53,446 nt of DNA from Planctomycetota bacterium (GTDB lineage: Bacteria; Planctomycetota; Planctomycetia; Pirellulales; PLA5), in assembly GCA_003576845.1 (NCBI GenBank), contig QEVJ01000033.1:1-53446 (forward strand). Direction: 5' to 3'. Shown piece by piece: positions 31,250 through 42,770 of the stretch. Each line of letters begins with the position of its first letter. The first letter of the stretch is position 1. The position numbers were made by a program, and so were the translations under genes. The notes below the pieces were generated by a model that had not been told where the DNA came from, made no database searches, and saw only the letters and a list, made by a program, of their open reading frames with translations.

Positions 31250-32446
31250 TCAACCTGCGCATGGTACTTCGCAGCCTTGGACATTGCCCTCCGGTGCAGC
31301 GCCGACGGCTCGGTTATTTGCTTCACTTCGTTTGTTTTCAAGGAAGTAGAACAGTTGATGAACAACAAGTATCGCTAGCATCGCCGATTTTTTGTTGAAC
31401 TCGGACGCAGACGCGACACCGTGTGCGACGCTATGGCGAGATACGTTAATGTCGTGCGCTACTGGATTGAAATCCGCAAAGTAGACATTGCTCAGGTATG
31501 TCGCAAATCGATGCGGCAATAGCAAGCACTTTTCATTTTCGAGTTTAGAAGCGACGGCCGTTTTCGTAAGGTTCGCGGGCGACGGTCGTGTTGTCGTGCC
31601 GAGGCTTGTGTGGTGAGTGCGAAGGATTCCCTCGATACGTGGAAAAAGCAATCCCGTGCAGCTCACGAAGTCGTCGTTTTGGAATCGATCCGCAGCGCGA
31701 GCCAGAATGTCAAAATGCGGTGCAAATGACGAGTGGTTGCGCCAACTATCCAGCATTAGCGGAAGTCGCTCCTTGATCCTGGCAACGACGTCGTCGAGCA
31801 TTTGATCCGGGTCCCAGCCAGAACGAACATGGCCGATCAAGGCATCAATTGATTCGTGATGCAGTCCCGCAAACGGGAACCATTTCGCCGCGAACAGTGC
31901 ATCCCATTCACGATCCGAAATTGTAAATCGTTCTTGGAATAGAACATAGCAGTACGCTTGCCCAAGGACTGCGGCAATGTCGTACTGCCGACGTAGTGGG
32001 TTCGGTTTGACGAGCGGGCCGAAATCGTAGAAGAGGCCTTTACGCCACCCTACGGAAAACAGAAACACAACGCCAGCATCGTCAGGAAGTTCTACGCCGA
32101 GTTCGAGTCGGTCCACCTCGACGATGTCGTTCTTGGTGACGGGTTGACCGGCATGCACCGGACCTGATGCGCGCATGCGTGCCCGCAGCGTGATTTCATT
32201 TAGGTAGACGGTTGCCTTCCCGCTACCGTCACAAATCGCGAGCAGGTTGTCGACTTGTGACGGGAAAACCTTCGGTGATAGCCGCCTTAGGATTTCATCG
32301 GGAATTCCCTCGAGTCGCTGAATGAAGTGCTGCCCGTCTTCGGTTGAGGTAAACTCCTGAAACTGAAATGCGACATCTTCCTCAGGACGAGCGGCCGTCA
32401 GACTGTACCCGGCGGGCGGCATTCCAAGGTCGATCTCAACTGGCAT
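31250..32446 (-). CDS. Uncharacterised protein with HEPN-like C-terminus
   Basis: A 398-residue protein without signal peptide or membrane segment. The N-terminal half is mixed alpha/beta and unrecognised. The C-terminal third is helical and contains NVSRHSVAHGVA, which fits the R-x4-6-H pattern of HEPN domains, often RNases in toxin or defence systems. The preceding FPRIEGILR segment is also found in such HEPN-like proteins. ATG at 32446. No paired nucleotidyltransferase or antitoxin gene is next to it, so a defence role is only a possibility. The gene looks less GC-rich than its neighbours. Confidence 0.6.
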   Translation of the reverse strand: MPVEIDLGMPPAGYSLTAARPEEDVAFQFQEFTSTEDGQHFIQRLEGIPDEILRRLSPKVFPSQVDNLLAICDGSGKATVYLNEITLRARMRASGPVHAGQPVTKNDIVEVDRLELGVELPDDAGVVFLFSVGWRKGLFYDFGPLVKPNPLRRQYDIAAVLGQAYCYVLFQERFTISDREWDALFAAKWFPFAGLHHESIDALIGHVRSGWDPDQMLDDVVARIKERLPLMLDSWRNHSSFAPHFDILARAADRFQNDDFVSCTGLLFPRIEGILRTHHTSLGTTTRPSPANLTKTAVASKLENEKCLLLPHRFATYLSNVYFADFNPVAHDINVSRHSVAHGVASASEFNKKSAMLAILVVHQLFYFLENKRSEANNRAVGAAPEGNVQGCEVPCAG

Positions 32447-32523
32447 GGTAGAAAGCCGCTAAAGAACTGAGTAGGATTCAGATAGAAATCCGACACATCC
32501 CGCACGTTTTGGTTCACAATTAC

Positions 32524-32590
32524 GTAGGTGGGCTGCGCCGACCGGAACCTCCGAGCAAATGCCGCCTCGAATCGTCAAGCTAACCGCCCC
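32524..32590. repeat. Second, one-sided copy of the GTAGGGTGGGC repeat
   Basis: Starts GTAGGTGGGCTGCGCCGACC and continues with CTCCGAGCAAATGCCGCCTC, matching 30570-30635 at most positions. No complementary right arm was seen here. Confidence 0.7.
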
Positions 32591-32630
32591 ACGCCTCAAG
32601 TTGGAACCCCCAAGCCTCAGGTCTCAAGCC

Positions 32631-35357
<2,727 letters not shown>

Positions 35358-35579
35358 GGTGTGTTCCAGTTCCTACGGGAATCGAAATGACGTGCGAAAC
35401 GCCCGTTTCTCGCGCCGCAAGCGGCCGGATTGGCGAGACGGCTCGGCCGCGCGGCATCCGCCACGCCGCGCAGGCCCGGCCAAGGCATTCCGAACAAAGT
35501 CCGGACAACCGCTCCCCAAGCGCGCAATACCGCCGCAGCCCGTGGAGCGAACGAAAATCACAGTGCAAAAGAACCGGCC

Positions 35580-35609
35580 AGTTTAGGGCTGGCACGGCGG
35601 AGTCGTCAA
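35580..35609 (-). promoter_or_regulatory. Promoter candidate for ppdK
   Basis: On the minus strand TTGACG (35604-35609), an 18-base spacer and TAAACT (35580-35585). The predicted leader is about 215 bases, long enough for regulation, but no known riboswitch was recognised in it. Confidence 0.45.
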
Positions 35610-35836
35610 GGACTCACTCGAAAGCATGCATGCCCCCCCGGAACGATGTAACTCTTCCCGTCGGCTTGACTTGAGGTCTGTGAATGCGTCCCGGCGCGTG
35701 ACCCAATCTGGCATCGCACGTCGCATTGCCGCTGCTTTGCGGCCAATGCCCTCCGCGGTCCAAGCCATTCGTCGGCGCGGCCGACGCCGACGGCCAAGTC
35801 GGCATCGCGGTGCGCTGTCTCCTTGGGGCGACGCCG

Positions 35837-35866
35837 TTGACCGCCCCCCAGGCGCGCGGCTATTTT
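35837..35866 (+). promoter_or_regulatory. Promoter candidate for the small DUF6800-like gene
   Basis: TTGACC (35837-35842), 18-base spacer, TATTTT (35861-35866). Predicted leader of about 85 bases before the GTG at 35959. The 601-base region 35358-35958 holds this and the ppdK promoter but no gene I can support. Confidence 0.45.
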
Positions 35867-35958
35867 GATGAGGTGTCGCCGGGTGCGTTCGCGTGCCGGC
35901 CTTGTTGTTGCTACTCTGACCTTGGTGCCTTGCAGCCTTTTTTGGGGAGTATCCTCGC

Positions 35959-36147
35959 GTGGCGAATGAACGTGTTACGGAAATCCGGCGTCGTCGGTCG
36001 CGGCGCAAGAAAATCGACAAGCTCAAGAAGAAGCTCGAAAAGGCGACGGTCTCCGAGCGGAAGGAGATCGCGACGAAGCTCCGCTCGTTGACGCCCGGCG
36101 CAAGTGTCATCATCGCGAATTGGGGCCTGGACGAGCGCAAGGTCTGA
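35959..36147 (+). CDS. Small basic coiled protein, DUF6800-like
   Basis: A 62-residue protein with a highly charged Lys/Arg-rich helix (VTEIRRRRSRRKKIDKLKKK, residues 6-25) and a short C-terminal part ending NWGLDERKV. It resembles a family of about 60-residue planctomycete proteins that I recall as DUF6800, with low certainty. It is likely to bind nucleic acid or ribosomes because of charge. The GTG start at 35959 is preceded by GGGGAG at a good distance, so this start is supported by its ribosome binding site. Confidence 0.7.
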   Translation: MANERVTEIRRRRSRRKKIDKLKKKLEKATVSERKEIATKLRSLTPGASVIIANWGLDERKV

Positions 36148-36277
36148 GCGGCCGGACCGAGCCAAATCTGCCGGCCGATTGATTTTCGCGTCGGCGTCTC
36201 GGCAGCTTCATGCACTTCGCCAACTTCCGCGTACGAGCGGCCGTGGGGCAGCGTCTCGCGTTTGAGGGACTCGTCGC

Positions 36278-36727
36278 GTGCTCCGGGATTGGTTCGATCG
36301 CTGTCGCGTATGGCTCGGACTCGAATCGGCGGGTCCTCTGCGTGGCCAAGATCGGCTCGGCGTCCGCGGCGAAAAGGCGGCCGCCCGGTTTCTCAAGCGC
36401 AAGGGCTATACGATTGTTGCCCGCGGGGTCCGATCGCGGCTTGGTGAGCTCGATCTGGTCGCCGTCGATGGCCGAACGGTCGTCTTCGTCGAAGTCAAAA
36501 CGCGCACGGACACCGACGCGGGTCAGCCGCTCGACGCCGTCACGCCCGAAAAGCAGCGGCGACTCACCCAGGCAGCGCTCGCGTTCCTGAAGTACCGCGG
36601 GCTGCTCGACGAGCGCTCGCGGTTCGACGTCGTGAGCGTCGTCTGGCCGGCCGATTCGCGCGACCCGCGGATCGAGCACATCGAAAATGCGTTCGAGGCC
36701 GTCGGTCGGGGGCAGATGTATCGGTGA
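36278..36727 (+). CDS. yraN: YraN-family (UPF0102) nuclease-fold protein
   Basis: A 149-residue protein of the UPF0102 family. It has GVRGEKAAARFLKRKGYTIVARGVRSRLGELDLVAVDGRTVVFVEVKTR; the GELDLVAxD and VFVEVKTR parts form the PD-(D/E)xK-like metal site (Glu-Leu-Asp and Glu-x-Lys). VTPEKQRRLTQAALAFLK follows. Members are predicted Holliday-junction-resolvase-like nucleases; no reaction is proven for most. GTG start at 36278. It is followed by a spacer with a 7-base tandem repeat and then ygfZ. Confidence 0.9.
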   Translation: MLRDWFDRCRVWLGLESAGPLRGQDRLGVRGEKAAARFLKRKGYTIVARGVRSRLGELDLVAVDGRTVVFVEVKTRTDTDAGQPLDAVTPEKQRRLTQAALAFLKYRGLLDERSRFDVVSVVWPADSRDPRIEHIENAFEAVGRGQMYR

Positions 36728-36739
36728 GGCGTGGGGATC

Positions 36740-36809
36740 GAGGGTTGAGGATTGAGGATCGAGGATCGAGGATCGAGGATCGAGGATCGAGGATCGAGGA
36801 TCGAGGGTC
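36740..36809. repeat. Tandem 7-bp repeat (GAGGATC)n
   Basis: Seven perfect head-to-tail GAGGATC units at 36754-36802 with degenerate units (GAGGGTT, GAGGATT, GAGGGTC) on both sides. It is followed by TGATGATCGATGATTG-type words (36822-36852) of the family seen at 14751-14790. A unit of seven makes slippage likely. Confidence 0.9.
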
Positions 36810-36852
36810 GAGCAAATCCCAGTGATGATCGATGATTGCTGAGCGATGAACG

Positions 36853-37842
36853 ATGAACGACGCGGACCGAAGCGCGATGTTGACCGATTATGACGCTCTG
36901 ACGCGCGGCGTTGGCTTTGCGCTGCTCGACGGTCGCACGCAGATCGAAGTCCGCGGCGCGGATCGGGCTTCGTTCTTGCACGGGATGTGTACCAACGACG
37001 TCAAGAATCTCACCCCTGGCCGCGGGCGCGAGGCGTTCTTCACGAACGTGCAAGGCAAGACGATCGGCCATGCTTACTTGTTCGCCGCCGCCGATGCAAT
37101 CTGCATCGACACGACGCCGGGCCAAGCAGCTGCGCTCGTTCCCGCGCTCGACCGCTATATCATTCGCGAGAAAATCGAATTGTACGATCGCACGACGGAG
37201 CGAGGCGAATTGCTCATCGCCGGACCGAGCGCGGCCGCGTTGCTCGAACAGGTTTCGGGACAGAAGCCGCCCAGCGAGCGTCTCGACCACACGGCGATCG
37301 CGCTTGGCGGCAAGTCGGCTTCGTTGCGGCGAGTCGATTTCGTTGCCGGCGGCTGTTTCTTCGTCGCGTGTGCCGCGGCCGACCTCGATGCCGTTGTTGA
37401 ATTGCTCGAATCGGCCGGCGCGAAGCGGATCGCCGACGCGACGCTGGACGCCGCCCGCATCGAGCAGGGCACGCCGCTGTTCGGCCGCGACATTTCGCCC
37501 GACAACCTGCCGCAGGAGCTTGCCCGCGACGCGCTGGCGATTAGCTTCACAAAAGGCTGCTACCTCGGCCAGGAAACGGTCGCCCGCATCGACGCCCTGG
37601 GCCACGTGAACCGCTATCTCGCTGGCGTGCGGTTCGAAGGCGATCGCGTCCCGCCCCCCGGCACGCCGCTCTTCGCCGCGGATAAGCAAGTGGGCGAGAT
37701 CACCTCCGCCGCATTCTCGCCACGGCTCAAGGCGCCGCTCGCCCTCGCGTTCGTGCGCCGCGGACACCACCAGCAGGGCACGCGGCTCCAATCCACCATT
37801 GCTGTCGCCGAAACCGTCGCGCTGCCTTTGACGACGGCTTGA
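36853..37842 (+). CDS. ygfZ: YgfZ/GcvT-like folate-binding protein
   Basis: A 329-residue protein related to the aminomethyltransferase GcvT. YgfZ-type proteins bind folate and help maintain Fe-S enzymes. The N-terminal folate-binding region has FLHGMCTNDVKNLTPG. The diagnostic K-G-C-Y-x-G-Q-E motif is present as FTKGCYLGQETVARI in the C-terminal half, followed by a barrel-like end (PLALAFVRRGHHQQGT). An ATG at 36853 is used; a second ATG at 36877 would remove eight residues. A role in assembly of the many Fe-S clusters of complex I is a reasonable inference. Confidence 0.88.
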   Translation: MNDADRSAMLTDYDALTRGVGFALLDGRTQIEVRGADRASFLHGMCTNDVKNLTPGRGREAFFTNVQGKTIGHAYLFAAADAICIDTTPGQAAALVPALDRYIIREKIELYDRTTERGELLIAGPSAAALLEQVSGQKPPSERLDHTAIALGGKSASLRRVDFVAGGCFFVACAAADLDAVVELLESAGAKRIADATLDAARIEQGTPLFGRDISPDNLPQELARDALAISFTKGCYLGQETVARIDALGHVNRYLAGVRFEGDRVPPPGTPLFAADKQVGEITSAAFSPRLKAPLALAFVRRGHHQQGTRLQSTIAVAETVALPLTTA

Positions 37843-37858
37843 CGCGTTCGTCGCCGTG

Positions 37859-39409
37859 TTATTCATATCCCAACGCCCGAACGAACGGTTCGAGCTTCTC
37901 CAGCACCGGCGCAAGTTGCCGCTCGTAGTTTCGCCAACGCCCGATCGCCGACGTGTAGAGCGGCTTCGTCACGGCTTCGTATGTCGGCGAGAGCACCTGC
38001 TTCTTCGCGGCGCGTTGTTGATATGCCAGCACCGCGTCGTCCCACGGCAAGCCGAGCAGACCGAGCGCCCGCCGAGCCGTCCCAGACAAATCGGCAACCG
38101 TGTCTTCGTAGCGAATCTCCGCCCACGGCGTGCGCAACATGTCGCGGAACTTGAGCCACGCCCGCATGTCGAGGGCATACCGCTCCGCGATGCGCTCGAT
38201 CGTCAAGAAGCAGACGCTCACCGGGTTGAGCGGCAAGTAACGAAAGAAGCAGCTCACGAGCACATCGCGCGGATCGCGAAGCGCGACGAGAACGCGAAGC
38301 TCCGGCAGCACGCGGAGCATCGCCGGAATGAGCAAGTTCATCGCCGGGTTCTTGTCGAGATGCACGCGCTCGCCGATCGGCTCGCGGAGCATCCCTTCCA
38401 TGTAGCGAACGTACTTCTCGCGTTCGGCGTGCACGCGCTCCGGAGACGCCGCATCGAGCATCTCTTGCACGGGCGTATCGAGCGGCATGCCACGGCCGAG
38501 CGCCGGAAACACCTCGCGCGAGAACACGTCCCGCTCCTCGCTGCTGACTAGATCGCCATGCCCGTCGACCACTTGTTCGAGCAGCGTCGTGCCGGAGCGG
38601 GGAAAACCGGTCAGTAGCGCCAATCGCTGCGGCGAACCCATCGGCGGCGCGGCACGCCAGCGCTCGAAATAGTCCGAGGTAATCGTGTCGACCATCCGCC
38701 GAAACCGCCCGAGCACGAAGTCGGACGCCTCGCGCTCCGCCTTGTCGCGAACGAGCATGATCTGCTTGCTTTCGATCATCGCCGACCACGCCGCGCCATA
38801 GTCGCCGCGTCCGTCGAGAAGGCCGGCAAAGTCCGCCCACGCTTCCGCTTTCACGTCCTGATGGACCGCCTTGAGATCCGTCACGCGCCGTAACGTGTTC
38901 TCGGCGATGCCCTCATCGCCGCGGCGGCGGGCGACCCGCGCCGACAGCAAATGGATCGCCGCGTTGTCGGGTTGCAAATCCGACGCCCGCTCGGCAAGTT
39001 CAGCCGCTTCTTCGAGCCGATGCTGCCGCTCGTACAGCGTCGCCAGTTCGACGAGTGCTTGCGGCGTGGCGGCCAGTTCGCACGACCGCTCGAAACACGC
39101 GGTCGCTTCGGCGGCGAGCGCGATCATGCGATAGGTTTCGCCGGCCCAGAGATGCGCTTCCGCCCGCCGCGGCGCGAGGCGCAGCAGACGCTCGGTGAGA
39201 TCGACTGCCTTTGCGTAGTCGTAGCGGAACCCGTGCGCCCGCGCGGCATCGACGAGCGCCCGCACGTTCGCCGGTTGCAGTCGGATCGCTTCATCGAACA
39301 GCGCAAGCGCCTCGTCGTAACGCTGTGCCGCCCACGCCCGCCGCGCCGCTTGCAGCGTCGGCGTGTCGTCGAAGTCCAAGGCGGGAAGGTATGGACGGGA
39401 CTTCTTCAT
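37859..39409 (-). CDS. TPR-repeat sulfotransferase
   Basis: A 516-residue protein. The N-terminal half (about residues 15-215) consists of tetratricopeptide repeats (ARRAWAAQRYDEALALFDEA, LQPANVRALVDAARAHG and others). The C-terminal half is a PAPS-dependent sulfotransferase: LLTGFPRSGTTLLEQVVDGH is the 5'-phosphosulfate loop and LVALRDPRDVLVSCF the 3'-phosphate site. LDKNPAMN lies between. It should sulfate a protein, glycan or small molecule bound via the TPR part. This architecture is common in planctomycetes. The ATG at 39409 begins the conserved part; the reading frame stays open far upstream only as antisense of other genes. Confidence 0.9.
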   Translation of the reverse strand: MKKSRPYLPALDFDDTPTLQAARRAWAAQRYDEALALFDEAIRLQPANVRALVDAARAHGFRYDYAKAVDLTERLLRLAPRRAEAHLWAGETYRMIALAAEATACFERSCELAATPQALVELATLYERQHRLEEAAELAERASDLQPDNAAIHLLSARVARRRGDEGIAENTLRRVTDLKAVHQDVKAEAWADFAGLLDGRGDYGAAWSAMIESKQIMLVRDKAEREASDFVLGRFRRMVDTITSDYFERWRAAPPMGSPQRLALLTGFPRSGTTLLEQVVDGHGDLVSSEERDVFSREVFPALGRGMPLDTPVQEMLDAASPERVHAEREKYVRYMEGMLREPIGERVHLDKNPAMNLLIPAMLRVLPELRVLVALRDPRDVLVSCFFRYLPLNPVSVCFLTIERIAERYALDMRAWLKFRDMLRTPWAEIRYEDTVADLSGTARRALGLLGLPWDDAVLAYQQRAAKKQVLSPTYEAVTKPLYTSAIGRWRNYERQLAPVLEKLEPFVRALGYE

Positions 39410-39580
39410 ACGCGAGGGACGTAGGAGGACGTGAATCGAGCGGCGTCCGACTTCATTATGCTCGAATGCTGCGCAGACGGCATGGGCACAGTTTACGTTT
39501 GCGGACGAACGCGAATTCCGCAATATTATGCCCGGCGACGCGGGTCTGGTTCGCGTCGAATTCTCCCCCGAGGCCGATCC

Positions 39581-40603
39581 ATGACTTCCGCCGCCCCCGT
39601 TGCCGATCCGACCGTCGTCCTCGACCTGCTCGAAGCCTTTCGCCGCTCGAAGACGATGTTCGCCGCCGTGTCGCTCGGCGTGTTCGACGCGCTCGATGCC
39701 GGCCCGCGGACGCTGCACGAGCTTTCCCGCGAGTTGCAGGCCGGCACCGACGGTCTGCAACGGCTCGTCGATGCCTGCGTGGGCCTGCACCTGCTCGAAC
39801 GGCGCGACGGCCGCTATGCCAACACGCCCGCGGCGACGACCTATTTGACCAAGAACAGCCCGCGGCGGCTCACCGGCTACATCGGCTACTCGAACGACGT
39901 GATGTGGAAGCTCTGGGCGAACCTCGAAGACGCAGTCCGCGAAGGCACGCACCGCTGGCAACAAACCTACGGCTGGGACGGCCCGATCTTTTCGCACTTC
40001 TTTCGCACCGAAGAGGCCAAACGCGAATTCTTGATGGGCATGCACGGCTTCGGCGTCATCAGCTCGCCGCACGTCGTCGCCGCGTTCGACTTGAGCCGGT
40101 TCTCGCGACTCGCCGACCTCGGCGCCGCGACAGGGCATCTCGTCGTCGCCGCCTGCGAACGCTACGCGCAACTGCGCGGCGTCGTGTTCGATCTGCCGGA
40201 TGCGTTGCCGCTCGCCCGCGAGATCGTGGCAGCCTCGCCGGTCGCGGATCGGATCGAGTTCGTCGGCGGCGATTTCTTCGTCGATCCGCTGCCGCCGGCC
40301 GACCTGTATGCTCTTGGACGCATCCTCCACGACTGGACGCAAGAGAAATGCCTCGCCTTGCTGCGCCGCATTCACGACCAGCTTCCGCCGGGCGGCGCCG
40401 TGCTGATCGCCGAAAAAATCCTCCACGACGACGCCACCGGCCCGCGCTGGGCGCAAATGCAAAACCTCAACATGCTCACCTGCACCGAGGGCAAGGAACG
40501 AACCGTCGCGGAGTATGTCGAGTTGTTGCGCCGGGCCGGATTTACCGATGTGCAATCGCGGATGACCGATTCGCCCCTCGATGCCGTGCTGGCAATGAAG
40601 TGA
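39581..40603 (+). CDS. SAM-dependent O-methyltransferase-like protein
   Basis: A 340-residue protein. The N-terminal winged-helix dimerisation domain (residues 8-85, FRRSKTMFAAVSLGVFDALDAGPRTLHELSRE...) is typical of plant-type and acetylserotonin/hydroxyneurosporene-type O-methyltransferases. The Rossmann domain has LADLGAATGHLVVA (SAM motif I), FDLPDALPLAR, FVGGDFFVDPLPPADLYALGRILHDWTQEKCLALLRRIH, and PPGGAVLIAEKIL. The catalytic His-Asp-Trp (HDW) is present. Substrate unknown. The ATG at 39581 is used. It is divergent from the sulfotransferase gene, with about 170 bases between them. Confidence 0.88.
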   Translation: MTSAAPVADPTVVLDLLEAFRRSKTMFAAVSLGVFDALDAGPRTLHELSRELQAGTDGLQRLVDACVGLHLLERRDGRYANTPAATTYLTKNSPRRLTGYIGYSNDVMWKLWANLEDAVREGTHRWQQTYGWDGPIFSHFFRTEEAKREFLMGMHGFGVISSPHVVAAFDLSRFSRLADLGAATGHLVVAACERYAQLRGVVFDLPDALPLAREIVAASPVADRIEFVGGDFFVDPLPPADLYALGRILHDWTQEKCLALLRRIHDQLPPGGAVLIAEKILHDDATGPRWAQMQNLNMLTCTEGKERTVAEYVELLRRAGFTDVQSRMTDSPLDAVLAMK

Positions 40604-40948
40604 GCCAGGCATCTTTGGTCGGCGGACAGGGATCAGGCCATGAATGGTCGCGCGGTCACCGCTATTCCTCCTGACCCCTTCCTCCCGTCTCCTCTCTTCC
40701 AAATTCTCGGGAATAATCCCGCCCCCCGGCCGCGAAACCACTATCAACACGGCTCGGTTTCGCATATCGCGGTTGCCGGGCGTGTCGGCGGTTCGCCGCG
40801 GCGACGCATCGAGCGCGCCTGCGCCGAAACCGCGTCGATCCCCGATGCCTCGGCGATTCTGGCGAGGCGTGCGCACGTCGAGCGACAATCTGCGCTCGTG
40901 CTGCGCGCGTAGCCGGACCGCCTGCAACTCACCGGCGAGGAGTTTCTC
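40604..40948. other. Gene-free spacer with C-rich words
   Basis: 345 bases between the methyltransferase and the squalene-cyclase-repeat gene. It contains GGGATCAGGCCATGAA at about 40629 (GGGATCAGGCCA recurs at 53409) and a CCTGACCCCTTCC-type tract at 40671-40684. No gene or clear promoter pair was found. Confidence 0.45.
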
Positions 40949-42730
40949 ATGTCCACGCACCCCAACCGCGCTACCGGTGCGCGCGCGCCCCGCGCCGCCG
41001 CCATCCAACAGCCGGCGCCGCTCTCGCAATACCAAGCTGACGACGGCGATACTCCCTATGAAATCTCCGCCGAGTCCACGTGGCGAACATGGCTCGACGA
41101 CCAGGTAAGCTGGCTCACCAGCAGCGTGTTGCACGCGGTCGGTTTGATGGTGCTCGCGCTGATTCCGTTGGCAGCACATGAACCACATTCGGTCCAGTCT
41201 GTCATCGTCGATGTGCCGCCACCCAAGGACACGAAGGATCCGCCGCTCGTGCCCAACGTGCCTGTCATCGTTGACCAACCCAATCTCAAGTCTTTCGACA
41301 CCATAGAAACCTTGCCGACGCTTGATCCACCACCGGCTTTGACGCCGAACGTCGACAAGCACGAAGGAGAAGTGAGCCAGCAAGGCGTAACGAGCAACGT
41401 CTTCGAAGATTGGGCCCGCGAAAGGAACCGCCCCGGCGCGATCGGACCCAATCACAGCAAGGACGTGGCGGAGGGCGGATTCGGCGATCGCGGCAAACCG
41501 CGCGGCATCTTCGGCCGTCCCGACGGCTTCGGCAATCGCCGCAGTCACGGTCCGTTCGGTCCTGCCGGCCCAACCGGCGACACCGAAGCCGCCGTCGACG
41601 CCGCCCTCGCCTGGCTTGCCGCCCACCAACTTCCCGACGGCAGTTGGAGCTTCGACCACCGCGGCGGCGTGTGCAACGGCCGCTGCAAGAATCACGGTCA
41701 GTTCGCCGCCGCCAAGAACGCCGCCACCGGACTCGCATTGCTCACGTTCCTCGGTGCGGGCGAAACGCATCTCGAAGGCCGCTACCAAAAAACCGTCGAC
41801 GCCGGCCTCCGCTATCTCCTCGCCACGCAAAAACTCGCCGGCGCCGCGGGAAGCTGGCACGAAGCCGTCGGCAACAGCGGCAACTATTCCCACGCCATCG
41901 CCACGCTCGCCGTCTGCGAAGCCTACGCGATGGCCCAGCTTCTGCCCGCGCCGAAAAAACCGCCCAAGTCGCCCTCCGAAATGACCGAGGAAGAACGCCG
42001 CAAATGGAAGGAAGAACGCGAACGGGCAAAGCAACGCCCGGCACAAGCTATCGACAAGCAACGCCTCGCCGCCGCAGCCCAAGCCGGCGTCAACTACCTC
42101 GTCGAAGGCCAACACTCCGCCGGCGGTTGGCGCTACAACAACGGCCAGGCCGGCGATACGTCCGTCGTCGGTTGGGTGCTCATGGCCCTCAAGAGCGGCC
42201 ACTTGTCGAACGTCAAGGTGCCGGTGGGCACGGTCGTCCGCACGTCGAAGTTCCTCGACTCCGTGCAAGAAGGCGACTACGGCGCGATCTATCACTACAT
42301 GGCCGACAAGAACCGCCCGACGAACGCCCTCAAAGCCACCACGTCTATCGGCCTGTTGTGCCGCATGTATCTCGGCTGGGATAAAAACCACCCCGGCATC
42401 GCCGAAGGCACGGCCCAGCTTGCACGCTGGGAGCCGTCGACCGTCGGCGGCACGAACATGTACTACAACTACTACGCCACGCAAGTCATGCACCACTACG
42501 GCGGCGATCCCTGGAAAAAATGGAACCTCGCCATGCGCGAGCACCTCGTCAAAACGCAAGCCAAAGACGGCCACGAACGCGGAAGCTGGCACTTCACCGG
42601 CGACCACGGCACAACCGCCGGCGGCCGACTCTACGCCACAACCCTCGCCGCGATGACGCTGGAGGTGTATTACCGCTACCTGCCGATCTATCGCGATCGG
42701 AGCGTGGAGGATGATCTACAGAAACCATGA
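40949..42730 (+). CDS. Membrane-anchored protein with prenyltransferase/squalene-oxidase-like repeats
   Basis: A 593-residue protein. After a 50-residue cytosolic part, one transmembrane helix lies at about residues 58-78 (SSVLHAVGLMVLALIPLAA). A Pro-rich periplasmic linker follows, then (from about residue 210) an alpha/alpha-toroid of squalene-cyclase-like repeats with QW-type words (ALAWLAAHQLPDGSWSFD, VNYLVEGQHSAGGWRYNN, TLAAMTLEVYYRYLP). Catalytic Asp-rich motifs of true cyclases were not identified, so it may be a scaffold or ligand-binding protein. An Arg/Lys-rich insertion lies near residue 350. The ATG at 40949 is preceded by GAGGAG at a good spacing. It is a widespread planctomycete architecture of unknown role. 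Confidence 0.85.
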   Translation: MSTHPNRATGARAPRAAAIQQPAPLSQYQADDGDTPYEISAESTWRTWLDDQVSWLTSSVLHAVGLMVLALIPLAAHEPHSVQSVIVDVPPPKDTKDPPLVPNVPVIVDQPNLKSFDTIETLPTLDPPPALTPNVDKHEGEVSQQGVTSNVFEDWARERNRPGAIGPNHSKDVAEGGFGDRGKPRGIFGRPDGFGNRRSHGPFGPAGPTGDTEAAVDAALAWLAAHQLPDGSWSFDHRGGVCNGRCKNHGQFAAAKNAATGLALLTFLGAGETHLEGRYQKTVDAGLRYLLATQKLAGAAGSWHEAVGNSGNYSHAIATLAVCEAYAMAQLLPAPKKPPKSPSEMTEEERRKWKEERERAKQRPAQAIDKQRLAAAAQAGVNYLVEGQHSAGGWRYNNGQAGDTSVVGWVLMALKSGHLSNVKVPVGTVVRTSKFLDSVQEGDYGAIYHYMADKNRPTNALKATTSIGLLCRMYLGWDKNHPGIAEGTAQLARWEPSTVGGTNMYYNYYATQVMHHYGGDPWKKWNLAMREHLVKTQAKDGHERGSWHFTGDHGTTAGGRLYATTLAAMTLEVYYRYLPIYRDRSVEDDLQKP

Positions 42731-42770
42731 TCCTTACCCGACCAAACTAAGAGTCATCGAACACCACACG

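Noticed and set aside
35358-35573. Riboswitch in the long ppdK leader
   Set aside because: No known aptamer core was recognisable; length alone is not evidence.
36754-36802. CRISPR array
   Set aside because: The units are 7 bases long, contiguous and without spacers; no cas gene is present.
39410-42607. Very long open frame on the minus strand continuing upstream of the sulfotransferase (to 42607)
   Set aside because: The stretch is antisense to the methyltransferase and the squalene-cyclase-repeat gene, has odd composition (His/Gly/Arg/Val-rich), and lacks any domain. It stays open because of the high GC content.
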